A DNA stretch of 64,000 nt from NCBI GenBank assembly GCA_029339505.1, contig JAQISU010000094.1, positions 1,992,001-2,056,000 on the forward strand, read 5' to 3'. This DNA comes from Unio delphinus (lineage: Eukaryota > Mollusca > Bivalvia > Unionida > Unionidae). Made by a program: the position numbers and the translations under genes. The notes beneath the pieces were generated by a model. That model was given only the letters and a program-made list of their open reading frames with translations. It ran no database searches and was not told the DNA's origin. Positions 50,251 to 59,725 of this stretch are shown here, piece after piece. Every line of letters starts with the position of its first letter. The stretch's first letter is position 1.

Positions 50251-50652
50251 GGACGTAGCCATAGAATTATATAAAACATACAACATACAATATACAGTCA
50301 CAAACAACTCATAAACAATTATACAAACGACTAAACAAATTGTTTGAGGCAAAAAGGAAAATCTTTTCGATGCATATGAGTGGCACTGAAAACTGATAAG
50401 TGGCACATATGATAATATCTTTCCATTAACACAGAGGGCAATGCATAGGTCTTCTTCGCTCTCTAAAACTTCTTCTGACCGTAGATAAACACTCTCTTCA
50501 AACAGCCTTGTCTCTCTACATACATTCTTCTTTTCCAAACGCTCGTGTCGGTGATCCTTATTATTGTCCATCATGGTTTCAGATACATGGCCACGTCTGT
50601 GCGGAACAGCACTGACGGTACGAGCGTTGACAATTCTACGTTTTGTACACAT
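50182..50652 (-). CDS. Unrecognised 156-codon ORF at left end of the 8 kb element
   Basis: The ORF runs toward the left terminal repeat and its last codons overlap it. The N-terminal half is hydrophilic and charged (begins MCTKRRIVNARTV; then many E, R and K). A predicted membrane-like segment lies at about residues 107-128 (TICLVVCIIVYELFVTVYC). A TATA-like word CTATAAGTA lies about 35-40 bases upstream of the ATG on the minus strand. It is divergent to the ORF at 50849. I recognise no family. It is among the longer intact ORFs in the region, and its flanking promoter word favours a real gene, though chance is possible. Confidence 0.4.
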   Translation of the reverse strand: MCTKRRIVNARTVSAVPHRRGHVSETMMDNNKDHRHERLEKKNVCRETRLFEESVYLRSEEVLESEEDLCIALCVNGKILSYVPLISFQCHSYASKRFSFLPQTICLVVCIIVYELFVTVYCMLYVLYNSMATSDSLVLIEINSVHNCSYNWCNIV

Positions 50653-50682
50653 CTTCTGACGAGAATAGGTGGAGGGTGCGGC

Positions 50683-50692
50683 TACTTATAGT
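50683..50692 (-). promoter_or_regulatory. TATA-like box for the leftward ORF
   Basis: CTATAAGTA on the minus strand, followed within 40 bases by the ATG at 50652. It forms one side of a roughly 200 bp divergent promoter region. Confidence 0.4.
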
Positions 50693-50797
50693 GGAAGAGC
50701 AGATTGAAACGGACTGCCTTCTTTTACCAATTCTAACACGCGTTACAAATTCAGTCACAGGGTTGAGTCTGTCTTCCAATCTGAAGAGAGTGATATC

Positions 50798-50820
50798 TGA
50801 CGTCAAATTCCCTATATAGG
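50798..50820 (+). promoter_or_regulatory. CRE plus TATA box for the rightward ORF
   Basis: A full CRE palindrome TGACGTCA (50798-50805) is followed seven bases later by CTATATAGG (50812-50820). The ATG is at 50849, 29 bases beyond the TATA. The spacing would put the transcription start almost on the ATG, as in compact viral promoters. No expression data exist here. Confidence 0.5.
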
Positions 50821-50848
50821 TGCGCTAGCATCTGTGGGTCGTGAATCC

Positions 50849-51133
50849 ATGCGAGAGTTTTCAATCATGAGAAGCAATGATATAGCAGTGGCTACTACAG
50901 TCAACACAATTTTACTTCCAGAAGAGACCCATCTTAATTGGGATTTAGTTGATTTTATGTCTTCTTCGCAAGAATTTGTTCCAGTACCAGTACCATCACC
51001 ACCATTTCCTTACTTATCACACGTCGATATATTAAACAGAGACAGAAAGAAGAACTGTAGAAACGTTTACAAAATCAGAAAGAAGCAGGACAAGCTTTTC
51101 TCCTTCAACAGCAACAACATCAACAAGACTTAA
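50849..51133 (+). pseudogene. Rightward ORF of the 8 kb element, frameshifted
   Basis: The ATG at 50849 opens a frame that begins MREFSIMRSNDIAV and includes a proline/valine patch (PVPVPSPPFPY, about residues 44-54). At about 51040 the protein-like reading moves to another frame, which is glutamine- and arginine-rich (QQQQHQQDLRRKRREEE) and then carries several stops up to about 51760. Within that second frame, runs between stops still look coding (for example LLRPKRKRPYRAKQ). I interpret a decayed gene of about 300 codons that converges on the minus-strand ORF at 51770. Family unknown. The intact first part could still be translated. Confidence 0.4.
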
Positions 51134-51769
51134 GAAGGAAACGACGAGAAGAAGAAGCAGCAGTAAAGAAACAAAGTCTAAGAGAGAAGGATGACAGTAA
51201 AAGTTAGACGGTGACGGTACTGTTAAAGAGTTTGTCTGAGTTAAGGAGTCTGAAACAAACGTACCCGACGTCTTTATTACGGCCAAAGAGGAAAAGACCT
51301 TATCGTGCCAAACAATCCAACCCCGTTACTACGCCTGAGATACCAAACTTAGTGATTTATACCACGTCATCGACAGGAACCAGTCCATAACTAGGCATTA
51401 GACTTATGACAAAGGCTTAAGACAGTTAAAGCTGATTTCGCCCCGTTCCTGAGTTTGTTTTTATTAAAAAGAAAAACAAACACCCAACGGTCCTTTTTCA
51501 GAGCCATCCACTTTGTTCGAAATGAGACATTGTTCATTTTGCCAAAATCAATTAAAACTCAAAAATCCCTTGTTACCCTTTGATGTACGTGTGTTAGTAC
51601 GTGGGTGTATCTCCTTTTCTAAAACAAAATCAAAACCAAGAGAAACGTTTATCTCTTTGTTCTGTTCTGATACAAATTCTACAATTCAATTCACGACACA
51701 ATACTTTAAAAAGCAAATAGACTTCTGTGTTTTTGTTCACTCTCCCAGTTTTTTTTAATTCCTCTACTG

Positions 51770-52165
51770 TCACAGGTTTATCTTTCTCTTTTCCTCACTT
51801 TCGTCTCTTCTTCTTTTTTCTCTTACTTGACGTGTTGGGGTTTCGTTCTTAGGAGAGAGTACCTCTTCTTTTTCCTGATCGGAATCCCTCTCCCACTCCT
51901 CCTGTTCCTGTTGTTTCTTAAGGCAACATGGAGACCAATGTCCTTTTTCTTTACAATGATAACAGGCATCTTGACCTTTGTCTCTTTCACCTGTTTGCTT
52001 TTTTATCACGATCTGCATATTCTGTTTCTTCTTACAGATACAAAATGTATCTTGACTGTTATCTCGAAAGGAGGATGGGTAGTCTGTCAGCTTGTCTGAA
52101 GACAAATTTCGTATGACACTTGGCAAAACTCTGATCAGAACTTTAATCTGTGAGGGCCCTTCCAT
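51770..52165 (-). CDS. CCHC zinc-knuckle protein (131 codons)
   Basis: The ORF is intact from its ATG (MEGPSQIKVLIRVLPSV) to a stop. At about residues 69-82 the sequence CYHCKEKGHWSPCC fits C-x2-C-x4-H-x4-C, the zinc knuckle of retroviral nucleocapsids and of other single-stranded nucleic-acid-binding proteins. Before it lie a cysteine pair (CICKKK) and a basic stretch. After it, the tail alternates acidic and basic residues (KKQQEQEEWERDSDQEKEE; REKRRRDESEEKRK). A TATA box lies about 55 bases upstream of the ATG on the minus strand. A nucleic-acid-binding role follows from the motif. The family is not identified, and no gag, protease or RT frame accompanies it. Confidence 0.6.
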   Translation of the reverse strand: MEGPSQIKVLIRVLPSVIRNLSSDKLTDYPSSFRDNSQDTFCICKKKQNMQIVIKKQTGERDKGQDACYHCKEKGHWSPCCLKKQQEQEEWERDSDQEKEEVLSPKNETPTRQVREKRRRDESEEKRKINL

Positions 52166-52217
52166 CGTTGTGGTCAGTTTGAGAGTGAAATGAAAACTGG
52201 AAAGGAAGACACTGACC

Positions 52218-52229
52218 CTTTATATAAAA
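52218..52229 (-). promoter_or_regulatory. TATA box of the zinc-knuckle gene
   Basis: TTTTATATAAAG on the minus strand, 55-60 bases upstream of the ATG at 52165. A CAGTG word lies just downstream. This is the second divergent promoter of the element, facing the frame that starts at 52299. Confidence 0.55.
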
Positions 52230-52298
52230 ACTCGTCTAAAATTAACATATGGGGGGGGGGGCGTTTAAAATGTAGTCGTTTGACTGTTTGCAGTCAAG

Positions 52299-52840
52299 AT
52301 GAAACGATCGTACCGTTTCGTGAAGAAAGCTAGCGATTTTGAAGATGAATGAGTGAGACCGAATCCAGACCAAAAGAGTCTACACCCAAGAAAAAATCAA
52401 GCATAAACCTTCAAAAGTACTACCACATTCCAGAGACGGAAAAGCATTCCTCTTGAAACTTTATACGTACACTGTGAAGATTAAAGATTTCACGTCCTAT
52501 GTAACTTTGTAGAAAGCACTGAGGTGGTGTGGGATTCTTTGTTAACCACACTGAAACGGCAATAGTAAGCCAATGAAAACGATCGTTTGAGACTTTACGT
52601 CCATCACGACATTCCCCTGTTTGGAACGTGTTTAGCAGCCCGGCACAATTGCCACATTCCAAAGTCATCAACAAGATTCAACACGTACAACTATCCAACG
52701 ACAAGTTTCACATCACCGATGGAAAAGCGACACTATTCATGACCAATGTTTCTCTTCCCCAAGGGAAAGAACTCAAAAAGGTGTTATTGGTTGACGGACT
52801 TTCACTGAAAAACTCCACCCTTATGGGGAAACTATTTCAG
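52299..52840 (+). pseudogene. Rightward coding relic, broken frames
   Basis: An ATG at 52299 starts a basic peptide (MKRSYRFVKKASDFEDE) that stops after 17 codons. Further protein-like runs follow in other frames (KYYHIPETEK; LLKLYTYTVKIKDFTSYVTL). A longer one in the frame from 52628 (KFHITDGKATLFMTN, VSLPQGKELKKVLLVDG) runs open into the LINE fragment at about 52840. Base usage (more C and CpG) changes abruptly at the A-run 52846-52858. This looks like one decayed gene of the 8 kb element cut by a later insertion. No family is recognised. Confidence 0.4.
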
Positions 52841-53860
52841 GAATTTAAAAAAAAAAAACAACTTCCAATAGAAATATTTCAAACAGAAAATAGAATCTTA
52901 TATGACAATGGGTCTTGGAATAATATGACACCAATAGTTAATATCTCCCTTTCAAACCATGGAACCAAAGATAACCAAGAAAACTATCTCAAAACCTTAG
53001 CATTAGAAGATATTAACAATAAATTTCAAAATTATGTTAACATTTACAGAGAAGGCTCCAAATTAAAAAATCCACCAAAAATAGCTGCAGCAACAGTAAT
53101 ACCTGAATTAAACATTAAATTTCAATTAATCGTACAAATGGGGCGGCGTCTACCAGATTACATACTGCTCCATATATACAGCTGAATTATGGGCCATCTT
53201 AGAAGCATTACAATGGATTGAAGAAAATAAACCAAACAAGACCGTTATAATAAGTGACTCGCTTAGTGTTATAACCTCAGTTCAAAATAATAACACAAAA
53301 TCCAGAGAAAATTTCCTTAGTCGAACTAATGCAATAGTCAAACAACTAATTAAAAGCAAACTAAACATAGAATTCACGTGGATACCATCCCACATAAACA
53401 TATTAGTGTTATGATTTAGCAGACCAAATAGCAAAAGAAAAGTTCAATGAACCTAATTACATGGCATTAGAATATAGAAAATATGAGCTATATAGTCTCA
53501 TAAATACATTAAATAACGACAAATGGAAAACAGTAGAACGGAACCAAGATCACAAAGAGAAAAAAATATACAGTAACATCCAGGAAGTGAATAGAAAAAG
53601 AAAAACCCCTAGGTGTACAGGCTATGAACAAACAATAATAAATAGAATCATCATTGGCAAAACCAAGCTGGCTGACAGCTTTGGGAAATATATAGGACCC
53701 TTCCCACATAAAATAATTTCTACAATTGTAATACCCTAGAAGATTTAAACATCTTCAATGATTGTAGCAAAACCAAAACGGAAAGGGACAAATTCAATTC
53801 AGACCAACAAATCATAGCAGCCCCAAATACATACCCAGAAATAACAAAAAAACAAACACC
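52840..53860 (+). mobile_element. LINE fragment with RNase H domain, degenerate
   Basis: RNase H motifs appear in order. The usual YTDGSK start is altered to IYREGSK (about 53040). Then ELWAILEAL (53180-53210), ISDSLSVI (about 53250) and WIPSHINI (about 53380) follow, then DLADQIAKE after a frameshift. The following region (YELYSLINTLN..KW) matches the C-terminal segment that follows RNase H in such LINEs. Frameshifts and the lost first aspartate show that it is dead. It lies nested inside the 8 kb element and is much more AT-rich than the ORF block to its left. Confidence 0.8.
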
Positions 53861-54930
53861 CCCACCGCCATAACTTATAGAAACATCATAATATTCTTAA
53901 AACAACAGGGCTTCAAGAAAAAATATAAGATCTTATTAATACAGTTAAGAAAGCATGAATAACAACTAATTTAACCGAGAACAACTTATAATCTAGGATC
54001 AAAATATTAGGGTATTCTTGGAGTAGCAAATCAAGGCTTCTTTAGGGATGGCTGTAGATAACAGTGACACGGAGCGGGATTTATTACCTAAAGTGGGCCC
54101 ACTATCACTACAGTGGGAATTTTAAAACTCGTTTCGTGCACTGAGCAGACCAAACCACAATCAAAGAAGCAAGTTACCCTAGTTACAAAACTACGGGGAC
54201 AATGAGGGATTATCCTCAAACATTTTAGCAACAAAACACTCCCTGACAACAACAGATAAGTTGATATATTGGATAAATAGGGGATATTTAACAACAACTT
54301 CATTAAATAAGGGATGGAAGAGAGAAAATTAAATAACATCGCTAAACCTTATAACATCAGCTTAGCCGATAGAGTAGGCCTAAGTAGCAATCATTCTTAC
54401 CTCTAACTTCTCTAACTTTTCTCTAATACAATCTTGTTGACAGCACCATAAAATCATCACTACAAATTAGAAATTAGCTCCCCAAAAAGTCTATAGATGG
54501 CCAGAGATCAGATTATCATAAAATTGATACCACCGTTATTGTCCCAAATTGGACGATATAAGGTAGTCTGAAAGCCCAAAGACTATCAGGCCCCGCAGCA
54601 CAAGGCTGCACATTAAAACTAATAATTAAGAAACATGTCCCAAAATTAATGAATATAAGGTGATCAAAACCCAAGACTATTAGACACAGCGGCACAATGC
54701 TGCAACAAATAGTATTATTAGAAGCTAGGCAACCCAAATCTAAGTTATATAAGGTGGATTCAAATCCAGAACGATCAGGACCGGCGGGATGATAACTGCA
54801 AAATAAGAATTTAAGCTGCCATACGGGGTTGCATACTCTACTCTAGATTCTTAACAACAGCACAGAGTTTATCAAAATTAATAGGGAAAGGTTTTATATA
54901 AGATACCCTGAAGTAAGGAAGCACAACTGA
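53861..54930. other. Interior of the 8 kb element, short diverged repeats
   Basis: No gene seen. Between 54530 and 54790 a phrase recurs three times: ATATAAGGT followed by CAAAACCCA, CAAATCCAG or GAAAGCCCA, then GACTAT or ACGATC and CAGGCCCCGC or similar. This indicates a diverged tandem unit of about 100 bp. The stretch may include the LINE 3' UTR. Confidence 0.4.
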
Positions 54931-55330
54931 CCGACCAGGCAAAACCCTCAACGAGCCACCTCTCCTCCTCTGCCACCATCGGACACCTCTGCCACCACAA
55001 TCCATACGTGCAATGCACGCAATAACATCAGTGATATCAGCTAGGATCAAAGAATGAGTGCGTGCTGGGTCAAATCCCACTCATCATGGCCCACCATCCA
55101 GATCGAAAGGACCTTAATTGTAACTCCGATCTGACGACCAAATTAAAAAGTGTTCATTGAACACATAAAGGCCTTGAGAAAGTGGCACATTTCCATTCCC
55201 AAGGAGTAATTAAATAGCCAGCCATGCTGGCATAAACCGGTGCTACTTACTCCTAAGTGAGCGTACAGCACTTTAAATCCAAATTTCATTCATTCATTCC
55301 GGCTATCATCACGATCATTTCATTAGCCAT
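54930..55330. repeat. Repeat D copy 1
   Basis: It aligns with 56130-56510. Shared blocks include CCATACRTGCAAT, CCCACTCA, CGACCTGGCGACC/CGATCTGACGACC, and GGAGTAATTAAATAGCCAGCCATGCTGGCAT against GGAATAATTAAATATCTAGCAGTGCTAGAAT. The two copies are strongly diverged. A tRNA-like GGGTCAAATCCCAC at about 55068 hints at an old SINE. Confidence 0.5.
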
Positions 55331-55529
55331 ACAGACGTCGAGGAGAGCAGACCGGAGCAGGGATCATAATGATATTGGGTGGAGAAGAGGAGAGGGAAAA
55401 GCATGCTGAGCACACGACCACGCTATCTACAGAACAGAAGAAAAAGAAGCGTGGTCCTATGTGTGGGAAAGCTGTCCACGGAACCCACCGACCAACCAAA
55501 TCGTGAATGATCAATAAAACACGTTCCTG

Positions 55530-55790
55530 TAGAATGATCCGGTTACTGTTGAGTTATCCAGGAGATTGAATGAATTCCAAGAATCATTAAAAACAGCGAC
55601 CGGTGCCAACAAGTTCGGTACGTTAGCGGGACTAGCTCACCAACTGAAAAAAGCTGAACTGGAGAGTATCATCTTCTGCGAAGGGTTGGCGAAACTTCCA
55701 GCCTGAATTACGGACCATTGACCATACTCCGGAGCATTCAAGACGTCTTAGACTCAGCACAATTCCCTGGTTAATGTAAGGTTCTCAATA
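55530..55790 (+). pseudogene. Coding relic in the 8 kb element
   Basis: An open run in one frame (VTVELSRRLNEFQESLK, ANKFGTLAGLAHQLKKA, ESIIFCEGLAKLP) has a clearly protein-like, helical composition. A frame change then gives SSLNYGPLTILRSIQDVLDS before a stop. No start codon is obvious, and a stop lies just upstream. I recognise no family. It may be the C-terminal end of a larger protein of the element. Confidence 0.4.
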
Positions 55791-56129
55791 TGGCTCGAGA
55801 ACAAATCTTTTTTTTTTTGTACATTATTTTGATCTGATTCGGCACCGCCATCAAACTTTATTTACACTTTATTTTCTAATTGTATGATGATTACTTAGTC
55901 ATTTTGACGTATCTGATTGGTAAATTAATTTTCGATGCATATCATGTACACTTTGAACGCTATATTCCAACTTGTAATAAGCATTTTTCAAAATTTATTA
56001 ATTCTTTGAATTTGAATAGTTGCATTGGTGGCTTACACATCATTGGTACTTATCTTGTCCATTAGCAAAAACCTGGGCCTGATTTAAAATAGGTACGGGC
56101 TGGCGTTTCAAGGTATACAACATCCATGG

Positions 56130-56510
56130 GCAGGCTTGCTGAGTTTTTTTCCCTTTCTTGCCACCACTCGGACAGCATACAATGGCCGGAGTTGTGAAAC
56201 TATTTTCACCCGAAAATACCATACATGCAATTGCACACCATTAGCAGTTTTCAGATTGGCGGATAGAATCCATTCCCACTCACCCAATGGTCTAACATTC
56301 GGGTTGATAGAACTTAATAGTACCTTCGACCTGGCGACCTAATTGACTAGTACTCTATGAGTACATAATCGCCTGGGGGATGTGGCTCCAATTCCTTCAC
56401 CACAGGAATAATTAAATATCTAGCAGTGCTAGAATTAAAGAGTGCATCATGTCTCCAGTAGACGCACATCACTTGAATTGATTGATTGCGTCTGGCTATC
56501 CATAGTTGAG
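56130..56510. repeat. Repeat D copy 2
   Basis: Partner of 54930-55330, see the shared blocks there. It lies directly before the ORF at 56585. Confidence 0.5.
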
Positions 56511-56584
56511 ATGCGTATAATCGAGACAATAATGGAATTCCAGATTTATCTGTAAAATGTTCGTCTCATCAAAGAGTAATAGCC

Positions 56585-56863
56585 ATGGAAGCTGAAGAGG
56601 TTGCGTTAGAGAAGGAAAAGGAGAAAGAAAAGAGCATCATCCTTCTGGTGAGGCCCATTTGCCATGTAAAGCCTGCGATGAAGACACCCTTACAGAAGCC
56701 ACCACAAGCGTTCACAATGCCTCGTACCGAGGATTGGGGCTTAGAGCTGGAGGGGTGCATCAACCAAGTGCATCTGAAGATGGAAAAACCGCCCTTTTTA
56801 GAGCAAACAAAATCTCTTGAAAATAGACTATCCAAGTTGCCAATTTGTTTGAGTGTGGAGTAG
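56585..56863 (+). CDS. Unrecognised 92-codon ORF in the 8 kb element
   Basis: The ATG has a good Kozak context (AGCCATGG). The peptide begins MEAEEVALEKEKEKEKS, an acidic/basic helical start. A hydrophobic-proline middle follows (ILLVRPICHVKPAMK, PLQKPPQAF), then WGLELEGCINQVHLKM. The composition is protein-like and there are no internal stops. It is followed within 20 bases by a long microsatellite. No domain is recognised. It could be a gene of the element or a relic. Confidence 0.35.
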   Translation: MEAEEVALEKEKEKEKSIILLVRPICHVKPAMKTPLQKPPQAFTMPRTEDWGLELEGCINQVHLKMEKPPFLEQTKSLENRLSKLPICLSVE

Positions 56864-56868
56864 TGGGA

Positions 56869-57027
<159 letters not shown>

Positions 57028-57059
57028 TTATGTTATGGGCATAGCATATATATGGTTTG

Positions 57060-57740
57060 ATTTGTATCCTTCCCGTGTGTGGATAGTATATATTGAGATT
57101 TTTAATAGTATTTTGTTGTTTATTTTTTTTCTCCTTCCCGTATTTGGATAGTAGATATTGGGGTTTTGATATTATATTATGGGATTTGTTTTCTAACTCG
57201 CGTGTGGATAAAATGTTGTGGTTTGTATTTCTCCATTCTGTGTTGATAGTATATTTTTGGCTTTTGATAGTATAGTGTGGTTATTTTCTCCCTCGTGTTT
57301 ATGGATAGTATATTTTGTGTGTGCGGGGGGGGGGAGGGGATCTTCTATTTCATGTGTGTAGATAGTATATTTTATCTTTGTTTTCACTTTCTTCTTTGTT
57401 AATATTATATTGTGTTTTTTTTTTTCTCTCTTGCCCGTGTGTAGATGGTATATATTAGGGTCTTTGGTAGTATTTTGTCCTTAGTTTTATCTCCTTCCTG
57501 TGTGTGGATATTATATTTGAGGTTGTTTAGCTCCTTCACGTGTGTGGATAGTATATTTTGGGTCGGTTTTTGCTCATTTTACTGTGAGGTTAGTACATAA
57601 TTTTTTATAGTATATATTGTTTTGTATGCGTTCGCGTACGTTTGTTTGGATAGTTATCCATTGAGGTTTTTGATAGTACATAATAGTATTTGGCATTCCT
57701 TCTGTATGGATAGTGGATAATATTATAGTGTACGTTGTAT
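57060..57740. repeat. Degenerate minisatellite, about 60-70 bp unit
   Basis: The phrases CTCCTTCCCGTGTGTGGATAG, AGTATATATTG and TTTTTGATAGTAT recur about ten times with length variation. The array lies immediately before the right terminal repeat. Confidence 0.8.
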
Positions 57741-57768
57741 GTGTTATTTAAGTCTATATTTATGACCC

Positions 57769-58009
57769 ACTATTTGGTCCCGATTGAGGTCAGCCCGGTG
57801 ACATGGGTCCTTATGCAACAACCCCAATTTACCTTATCCGTATATGGACTCAATGTGTTTAATTCACCATGTTCAATTCCCCTTGTCCTTGACGTTAGAC
57901 TTTCCCAAGGTGATTCTTACAACCTTGACGCTACAGTTGCTTGGGGGGGGGGGGTGGTGTCTCTAATGTATTTTCCATTGACGCTAGGGTGCCCCTAATT
58001 ACTACTCAC
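57769..58009 (-). repeat. Right terminal inverted repeat of the 8 kb element
   Basis: Read on the minus strand it starts GTGAGTAGTAATTAGGGG. It contains AATGGAAAATACA, CACCACCCCC, TAGCGTCAAGGTT, GGGGAATTGAACATGG, TTGGGGTTGTTG and CTGACCTCAATCGGGACCAAA in the same order as the left repeat. Confidence 0.75.
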
Positions 58010-58232
58010 GGCAACATGTATCAGACATGTAGCATCACGTCCCACCCGGTTACCTTATCGTGAATCCAGGTCGACAAGACCAAACACTAACCTCCTAATG
58101 TTGAGAACCTCGCGAGGCAGCTGTTAGTACCATTTTTATATGTCTTAAGTACTCAGCCGGGACTCGAACCCAAGACCTCCCATATCCGAGACGGACGCTC
58201 TAACCACGTGGCCACTAGAGCGGTTAAATTAT
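58010..58232 (-). repeat. SINE B, 5' half (split copy, right side)
   Basis: Resumes the SINE at GGCAACATG..CAGACATGTAGCATCACGTCCC. Continues through CTAACCTCCTAATG and GGCAGCTGTTAGTACC to the tRNA-like head (GACTCGAACCCAAGAC; CTAACCACGTGGCCACTAGAG). Orientation agrees with the left half at 49862. Confidence 0.9.
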
Positions 58233-58732
58233 TACCATTTGAAATAAATGTGGATGTGCTGCAATAAAGCAATACACTGCAAACTGGCAACTCATAATAC
58301 TAAGTCATATAGTATTTCACTGTGTTTGTACATGTATACAGAACTAAGCCATTATTTTACGTAAAATCGGAGTTCATTTCCTCACAAGAACAGCTGTAAT
58401 TGCCTGGAAGGTAATGGCACATATAATATTTTCAATAATTGTAAATGTCTCATTTACATCTAAGACAAAATTCTGCGATATTTAGCATAGTCAAAATGGG
58501 CCTGAAATATGGTACAAATAAACCGTCTTAATTAGTCTGAGCTCATGTTAGCAATCTTATTGGGCAACTGACAGATTATTCCAGGGTGATTAACATATCT
58601 ACAGACAAAATGTATTTAAAAAGTCGGTTTGTCAATCAGAGCTACTTTACAGGCTATAAACATTAACTTACTTTAGTAGTCATGCATCTGTCCATCTATA
58701 CAGACATGCATACATGCAGAAACACTTACATG

Positions 58733-58875
58733 CATATATTCATACATACATATATACATACATACATACGTACGTCCGTCCGTCCGTCCGTCCACCCCCC
58801 CCCCACACACACACATACATACATACATACATACATACATACATACATACATACATACATACATACATACATACA

Positions 58876-58905
<30 letters not shown>
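58733..58905. repeat. (ACAT)n and (GTCC)n microsatellite
   Basis: Tetranucleotide ACAT repeats flank a short (CGTC)n and C8 interruption at about 58770-58805. The right part is a clean ACAT array of about 90 bp. Confidence 0.97.
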
Positions 58906-58906
<1 letters not shown>

Positions 58907-59282
58907 TAATACACACAGTTATCCATGGGGCCACCATTCACCCCCATTAGAAATACGGTATGTTTAAAAATCATTTCAAACTTTTGTTTGGCTTTCCTAT
59001 TCTGTAGCAAAGATGCTGCTGAAAAAGAGGAGGATATTAGTATAGAAACAATAACCATTAAAAAATATTATAAGCTTTTACATGATATGCATCTTTACAC
59101 ACAATGAATACCACGATGTCATTGATACACTCTCCCACTAATACTTTATTTAAATAAGACTGCTTGACTACGCATATTCACTTTTTAAATTATTGAGTAC
59201 AAACGGGCTTTTACGCGAATTACGGTTTACAACTTGTGAGCTCCAGCCATCGCAATACTGACACAGCGTGATAGTAAATGTA

Positions 59283-59378
59283 ACAAATTATAAGAGGGAG
59301 TAAATGTAACAAATTATAAGAGGGAGTAAATGTAACAAATTATAAGAAGGAGTAAATGTAACAAATTTTAAGAGGGTT
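59283..59378. repeat. 26 bp tandem repeat, about 3.5 copies
   Basis: The unit TAAATGTAACAAATTATAAGAGGGAG starts at about 59276. The last copies vary (AAGAAGGAG; TTTTAAGAGGG). Confidence 0.93.
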
Positions 59379-59431
59379 GATATCTGGTTTTTACTTTATC
59401 GTCCTCCGCCCCCCTCTCTACCCCACTAAAA

Positions 59432-59725
59432 TTGCAACTAAAAAATATATGGAAAATGCCTGGAACATCCACAACATATGTGAGTGATTTAAGCTTGGAA
59501 AACTGCAGCGTTAGTGGCAGAAACTGCGAAAGAAAGTATGGGGATTTGTTATTTATAGTTAGGTCATTATGGAGGAATAAAATACGCAAAGGGCTTGATT
59601 ACGGAAGAAGAGCGCGACAATTACTGCGAGATGCAGACACGGAAATCCCAGCACAACATTTGCGGCAGGTGACAACACAGCATCCAAGAAATGTTAGGCT
59701 GCAGACAACACCACATCTTGATTAA
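59432..59725 (+). other. Unassigned 97-codon open frame
   Basis: The frame has a basic, helical middle (DYGRRARQLLRDADTE) and ends shortly after HPRNVRLQTTPHLD. A stop follows, yet the same phrase recurs downstream (DNVRLQPTHDQVAKP at about 59785), so protein-like sequence continues past it. No family is recognised; possibly a relic of a repetitive coding sequence. Confidence 0.25.

Noticed and set aside
51770..52165. LTR retrotransposon gag
   Set aside because: The zinc knuckle fits, but no LTRs, primer-binding site, protease, RT or integrase lie in the expected positions. The nearby RNase H belongs to a LINE on the opposite strand.
58673..58950. ORFs rich in HTYI or MYVC repeats on both strands
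   Set aside because: They are translations of the ACAT tetranucleotide array.
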